DNA of 9,026 nucleotides, from contig DATFCC010000188.1 of NCBI GenBank assembly GCA_035253505.1, positions 1 through 9,026 of the forward strand, given 5' to 3'. Below, piece by piece: positions 6,184-9,026 of the stretch. A program made the translations under genes and the position numbers. The notes below the pieces were generated by a model. That model was given only the letters and a program-made list of their open reading frames with translations. It was not told where the DNA came from and did no database searches. The stretch comes from AWTP1-13 sp035253505. GTDB lineage: Bacteria > Pseudomonadota > Alphaproteobacteria > Rhizobiales > Hyphomicrobiaceae. Positions within the stretch are counted from its first letter, which is position 1. Every line of letters starts with the position of its first letter.

Positions 6184-8055
6184 TCAGCGCTCCGTCGGCA
6201 CGACCCGGATGTTCAACTCGCGCAACTGCTTGGGCGACACCTCGCTCGGCGCCCCCATCAGCAGGTCGTTGGCCTGCTGGTTCATCGGAAACAGGGCCAC
6301 CTCGCGCAGATTCTTGGCGCCGACCAGCAGCATGACCATGCGGTCGATGCCGGCCGCCATGCCGCCGTGCGGCGGGGCACCGTATTGGAACGCGCGATAC
6401 ATGCCGCCGAAGCGGGCCTCCACGACCTCCGGGCCGAGCCCGGCAATGCCGAAGGCTTTGATCATGGTTGCCGGCTTGTGGTTGCGGATGCCGCCGGAGG
6501 CCAGCTCGAAGCCGTTGCAGACGATGTCGTACTGGTAGGCCTTGATCGCCAGCAGCTCCTCGTTGCTCTTCGCTGCCTCCAGCGCGGCGAGCTCGCCCTG
6601 CGGCATGGAAAACGGGTTGTGAGAGAAGTCGATCTTCTTCTCCTCCTCGTTCCACTCGTACATGGGAAAGTCGACGATCCAGGCCAGCGCGAACCGGTCC
6701 TCGTCGATGAGTTTCAGCTCGGTGCCGATCTTGGTGCGCGCCTCGCCGGCGAACTTGTAGAATCTGGCGGGATCTCCCGCGGCGAAGAATACGGCGTCGC
6801 CGACTTCCAGACCCAACTGCTTGCGCACCGAGGCGGCGCGTTCGGTGCCAATGTTCTTGGCCACCGGGCCGGCGCCCCCCTCCTCGCCCTCGCGCCAGAA
6901 GATGTAGGCCAGCCCCGGCTGGCCCTCGCCTTGGGCCCAGCCGTTCATGCGGTCGCAGAAGGCACGGCTGCCCCCGCCCTTGGCCGGAATGGCCCACACG
7001 CGTGCCTTGGGGTCCTTCTCGATCATGCCCGCGAACACCTTGAAGCCCGAGCCGCGGAAATGCTCGGTGACGTCGGCCATCTCGATCGGGTTGCGCAGGT
7101 CGGGCTTGTCCGTGCCGTACTTGCGGATCGCCTCATCATAGGGAATGCGCGGCCAGCCTTTCGTGACGGGCTTGGTCGTTCCTTGCCCGCCCCCGGCAGG
7201 ACCCGCGAACTCCTCGAACACGCCGGTGATGATCGGCTCCATGGCGGCAAAGACGTCGCCCTGCTCGACGAAGCTCATTTCGACGTCGAGCTGGTAGAAC
7301 TCGCCTGGCAGGCGGTCGGCGCGCGGGTCCTCGTCGCGAAAACAGGGCGCGATCTGGAAATAGCGATCGAAGCCCGACATCATCACGAGCTGCTTGTACT
7401 GCTGCGGTGCCTGCGGCAGGGCGTAGAACTTGCCGGCGTGGATGCGCGAGGGAACGAGAAAGTCGCGCGCGCCCTCGGGGCTCGAGGCCGTCAGGATCGG
7501 CGTGGCGAACTCGAAGAACCCCGCTTCCGTCATCCGCCGGCGGATCGAGGCGATGATGGCGAGGCGCTTCATGATGTTGGCGTGCAGCGTCTCGCGGCGC
7601 AGGTCCAGGAAGCGGTAGGTTAGGCGCAAGTCCTCCGGATAATCGGGCTCGCCGAACACCGGCACCGGCAGCTCCCTCGCCGCCGATAGCACTTCGATCT
7701 CGGTCGTGAAGAGCTCCACCTCGCCGGTCGGCAGCTCCGGGTTGATCGTCCCTTGGGGTCGCTCGCGGACACGCCCGTCGACGCGGATCACCCACTCGGA
7801 ACGCACCGACTCGGCGGTCTTGAATGCCGGGCTGTCGGGGTCCGCCACCACCTGGGTGATGCCGTAGTGGTCGCGCAGGTCGATGAACAGTAGCCCGCCG
7901 TGGTCGCGCACCCGGTGCACCCAGCCGGACAGCCGGGCGCTGGTGCCGATATCGCCGCGCCGGAGCGCGCCGCAGGTATGTGACCTGTAGCGATGCTGCA
8001 CACCGTGGCTCGCGCTGCCGCCGGTGCGCCCCATGCTGGTGTCCGTGCCGGCCAT
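6184..8055 (-). CDS. aspS: Aspartate--tRNA(Asp/Asn) ligase, probably non-discriminating
   Basis: A 623-residue class II aminoacyl-tRNA synthetase, bacterial AspRS type. Order: OB-fold anticodon-binding domain (about 20-130, opening HRYRSHTCGALR), catalytic core with RFLDLRRE, YALPQAPQQYKQL (211-223), motif 2 YFQIAPCFRDEDPRADR (232-248), a GAD insertion domain in the middle, and motif 3 GGMAAGIDRMVMLL (564-577). His52 (RDHGG) and Gly102 (RPQG) sit where, as I recall, non-discriminating AspRS enzymes have His and Gly and discriminating ones have Leu and Lys; this predicts Asp charging of both tRNA-Asp and tRNA-Asn, with GatCAB amidation elsewhere. Start choice is uncertain: ATG at 8053-8055 leaves about 20 residues before the usual start; a GTG at 7999-8001 would give the typical MQHRYRSHT start but has no good ribosome binding site. 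The frame stays open to 8184, but I see no reason to begin that early. Confidence 0.96.
   Translation of the reverse strand: MAGTDTSMGRTGGSASHGVQHRYRSHTCGALRRGDIGTSARLSGWVHRVRDHGGLLFIDLRDHYGITQVVADPDSPAFKTAESVRSEWVIRVDGRVRERPQGTINPELPTGEVELFTTEIEVLSAARELPVPVFGEPDYPEDLRLTYRFLDLRRETLHANIMKRLAIIASIRRRMTEAGFFEFATPILTASSPEGARDFLVPSRIHAGKFYALPQAPQQYKQLVMMSGFDRYFQIAPCFRDEDPRADRLPGEFYQLDVEMSFVEQGDVFAAMEPIITGVFEEFAGPAGGGQGTTKPVTKGWPRIPYDEAIRKYGTDKPDLRNPIEMADVTEHFRGSGFKVFAGMIEKDPKARVWAIPAKGGGSRAFCDRMNGWAQGEGQPGLAYIFWREGEEGGAGPVAKNIGTERAASVRKQLGLEVGDAVFFAAGDPARFYKFAGEARTKIGTELKLIDEDRFALAWIVDFPMYEWNEEEKKIDFSHNPFSMPQGELAALEAAKSNEELLAIKAYQYDIVCNGFELASGGIRNHKPATMIKAFGIAGLGPEVVEARFGGMYRAFQYGAPPHGGMAAGIDRMVMLLVGAKNLREVALFPMNQQANDLLMGAPSEVSPKQLRELNIRVVPTER
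6190..6193 (-). promoter_or_regulatory. Shine-Dalgarno of the methyltransferase inside the aspS 3' end
   Basis: The minus strand reads GGAG, 7 bases before the GTG at 6182-6180, and lies within the last codons of aspS. It supports the GTG start over the later ATG and implies that ribosomes finishing aspS can reinitiate. Confidence 0.5.
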
Positions 8056-8238
8056 GCCTCCGCCACCCCGCAAAAGCCCTTGGATCGAATGGCGGAAAAG
8101 CACACGGAGACCGTTGAAAGTCAAGGCGATGCACGCTCTGCAGGTCGGGACGCGGCGGCGCTCCGCCAAGGCGCGGGGGCGCACGATATCGAGCCGACGT
8201 CTGTGTTGCGAATGGGTTACGTCGCAGCGCTACGCGCG

Positions 8239-8252
8239 GTCCTATAAAGGAC
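8239..8252. promoter_or_regulatory. Palindrome with TATAAA core in the aspS / L,D-transpeptidase divergent region
   Basis: GTCCT-ATAA-AGGAC is a perfect 5-base inverted repeat around 4 bases. On the plus strand it contains TATAAA (8243-8248, five of six of TATAAT), well placed as a -10 box for the L,D-transpeptidase gene with a leader of about 48 bases, but there is no good -35 box upstream. Because of the symmetry the minus strand reads TTTATA. It could be a shared promoter core or an operator; neither is shown. Confidence 0.35.
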
Positions 8253-8272
8253 GCTGGCGGGCCCTTGATCAA
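8243..8272 (-). promoter_or_regulatory. Candidate aspS promoter
   Basis: Reading the minus strand, TTGATC (8272-8267) lies 18 bases before TTTATA (8248-8243). The -35 match is four of six and the -10 match three of six, so it is weak. It would give an aspS leader of about 175 bases. The -35 lies in the palindrome TTGATCAA (8265-8272), which is flanked by GGCCC and GGGCC. Confidence 0.22.
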
Positions 8273-8302
8273 CCGGGCCGAAGCGCAAGGGCGGGTGTAC
8301 CT

Positions 8303-9026
8303 ATGTTCACGGTCACGAGGTCGTGTCGAGGGTGGGCGTACGGTCTCGCGATCGTGCTGCTTGCGGCCTCGACCATCACGGCCCAAGCCGCCGACGGGCG
8401 GGTTTCGCGTGCGTGGAAGGGAAAGCGTCACGCACCCGCCGAGGCTGCGAAGGCTGAACGCGACAAGAGCAAGCCGCCCGCCCAGGTTCACCTGGCGGTC
8501 GTGTCGCTGTCCAGGCAGCGCATCACTCTTTATGGCGCGGGCGGGTTTCGCACGGAGGGCGCTGTCTCCACCGGCATGCGCGGCTTTCCCACACCCTCCG
8601 GCGTGTTCAGCATCCTGCAGAAGAACCGCTACCACCGCTCCAACATCTACAGCGGCGCACCGATGCCGTTCATGCAGCGCATCACCTGGTCCGGTGTCGC
8701 TTTGCACGCGGGCGTCCTGCCCGGTTACCCGGCTTCGCACGGTTGCATTCGTCTTACCCACGGCTTCGCCGCGCAATTGTGGGGCATGACCAAAGTTGGG
8801 GCACGGGTCGTGGTTGCGCCCGAGGACGTCGCGGCGGTCGAGATCGCACACTCGAAACTGCCGCGCCCCAGCCTGCGCCCGGTCCAGGAACGCCCGGACG
8901 CCGTCGAGCCGCCCAAGCCTCCCGTGCACACGATTGCGGCCGAGCCCGGCCCGGCGCTCCCCTCGGGGAACACAGAGCCGGAACTGCTCGCTCCTCTCGA
9001 GCGCGCGCGGATTGAACGTGCAAGGA
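8303..9026 (+). CDS. Secreted L,D-transpeptidase (YkuD domain), 3' truncated by window end
   Basis: The frame is open from ATG8303 to the window end: 241 codons, no stop. AAGGGCGGG (8287-8295) precedes the start by about 7 bases. Residues 1-30 form a signal peptide: Arg6 and Arg9, a hydrophobic stretch (about 12-27) and a likely cut after AQA at 27-29. A basic, Ala-rich linker (about 33-60) leads to a YkuD domain (about 62-172), beginning VHLAVVSLSRQRITLY, with TGMRGFPTPSGVF (90-102), and the catalytic motif HAGVLPGYPASHGCIRL (135-151), with catalytic Cys148, His146 and Arg150. Such enzymes make 3-3 cross-links in peptidoglycan or attach proteins to it in the periplasm. After the domain comes a Pro/Glu-rich tail (from about 180) that runs out of the window. 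It is divergent from aspS, with 247 bases between the starts. Confidence 0.92.
   Translation, partial: MFTVTRSCRGWAYGLAIVLLAASTITAQAADGRVSRAWKGKRHAPAEAAKAERDKSKPPAQVHLAVVSLSRQRITLYGAGGFRTEGAVSTGMRGFPTPSGVFSILQKNRYHRSNIYSGAPMPFMQRITWSGVALHAGVLPGYPASHGCIRLTHGFAAQLWGMTKVGARVVVAPEDVAAVEIAHSKLPRPSLRPVQERPDAVEPPKPPVHTIAAEPGPALPSGNTEPELLAPLERARIERAR

Noticed and set aside
6367..7623. Plus-strand open frame opposite aspS
   Set aside because: aspS motifs cover this region completely; the plus-strand product has no family features and is a by-product of GC-rich codon use.
7136..8929. Minus-strand frame of about 600 codons spanning aspS and the L,D-transpeptidase
   Set aside because: It runs out of frame through the 5' part of aspS, through the promoter region, and antisense to the transpeptidase; composition is Arg/Pro/Ala-rich with no domain.

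Overview
This is a GC-rich chromosomal window, most likely from an alphaproteobacterium of the Hyphomicrobiales (Rhizobiales) type. The grounds are an ATP12-type F1-ATPase assembly chaperone, an aspartyl-tRNA synthetase carrying the non-discriminating residue signature, and a ribosomal protein tail that I recall from alphaproteobacterial L21. It reads as housekeeping core genome: there is no insertion sequence, integrase, tRNA, CRISPR array or obvious foreign island.

Layout from left to right. (1) Positions 1-1242, plus strand: the tail of a probable MotA/ExbB-type proton channel subunit, then a complete MotB/OmpA-like peptidoglycan-binding partner with a long coiled coil. Together they look like a non-flagellar, ion-driven envelope complex. 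(2) Positions 1266-2719, minus strand: a two-gene unit, a HAD-IA phosphatase followed by the ATP12 chaperone, overlapping by 4 bases (GTGA). (3) Positions 2720-3122: a GC-rich divergent gap of about 400 bp with a plausible rplS promoter near its right end. (4) Positions 3123-3857, plus strand: ribosomal protein L19 with an inserted lysine-rich loop and an extra C-terminal helix-hairpin-helix-like domain, the most unusual item here. (5) Positions 4065-5420, plus strand: a fumarase/aspartase-superfamily lyase resembling PcaB and PurB. (6) Positions 5445-8055, minus strand: aspS followed, after a 1-base gap, by a TylF/MycF-like methyltransferase. (7) From 8303 to the window edge, plus strand: a secreted L,D-transpeptidase, truncated by the window end, sharing a divergent promoter region with aspS.

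Two themes recur. Envelope work is represented by the MotA/MotB-like pair at the left and the cell-wall cross-linking L,D-transpeptidase at the right. Translation is represented by L19 and AspRS. The ATP12 chaperone serves F1-ATPase assembly. The phosphatase, the lyase and the methyltransferase have recognisable folds, but their substrates cannot be read from sequence alone.

I found no convincing evidence of a new multi-gene system. The best leads are the chimeric L19 and the tight pairing of a small-molecule-type methyltransferase with aspS.
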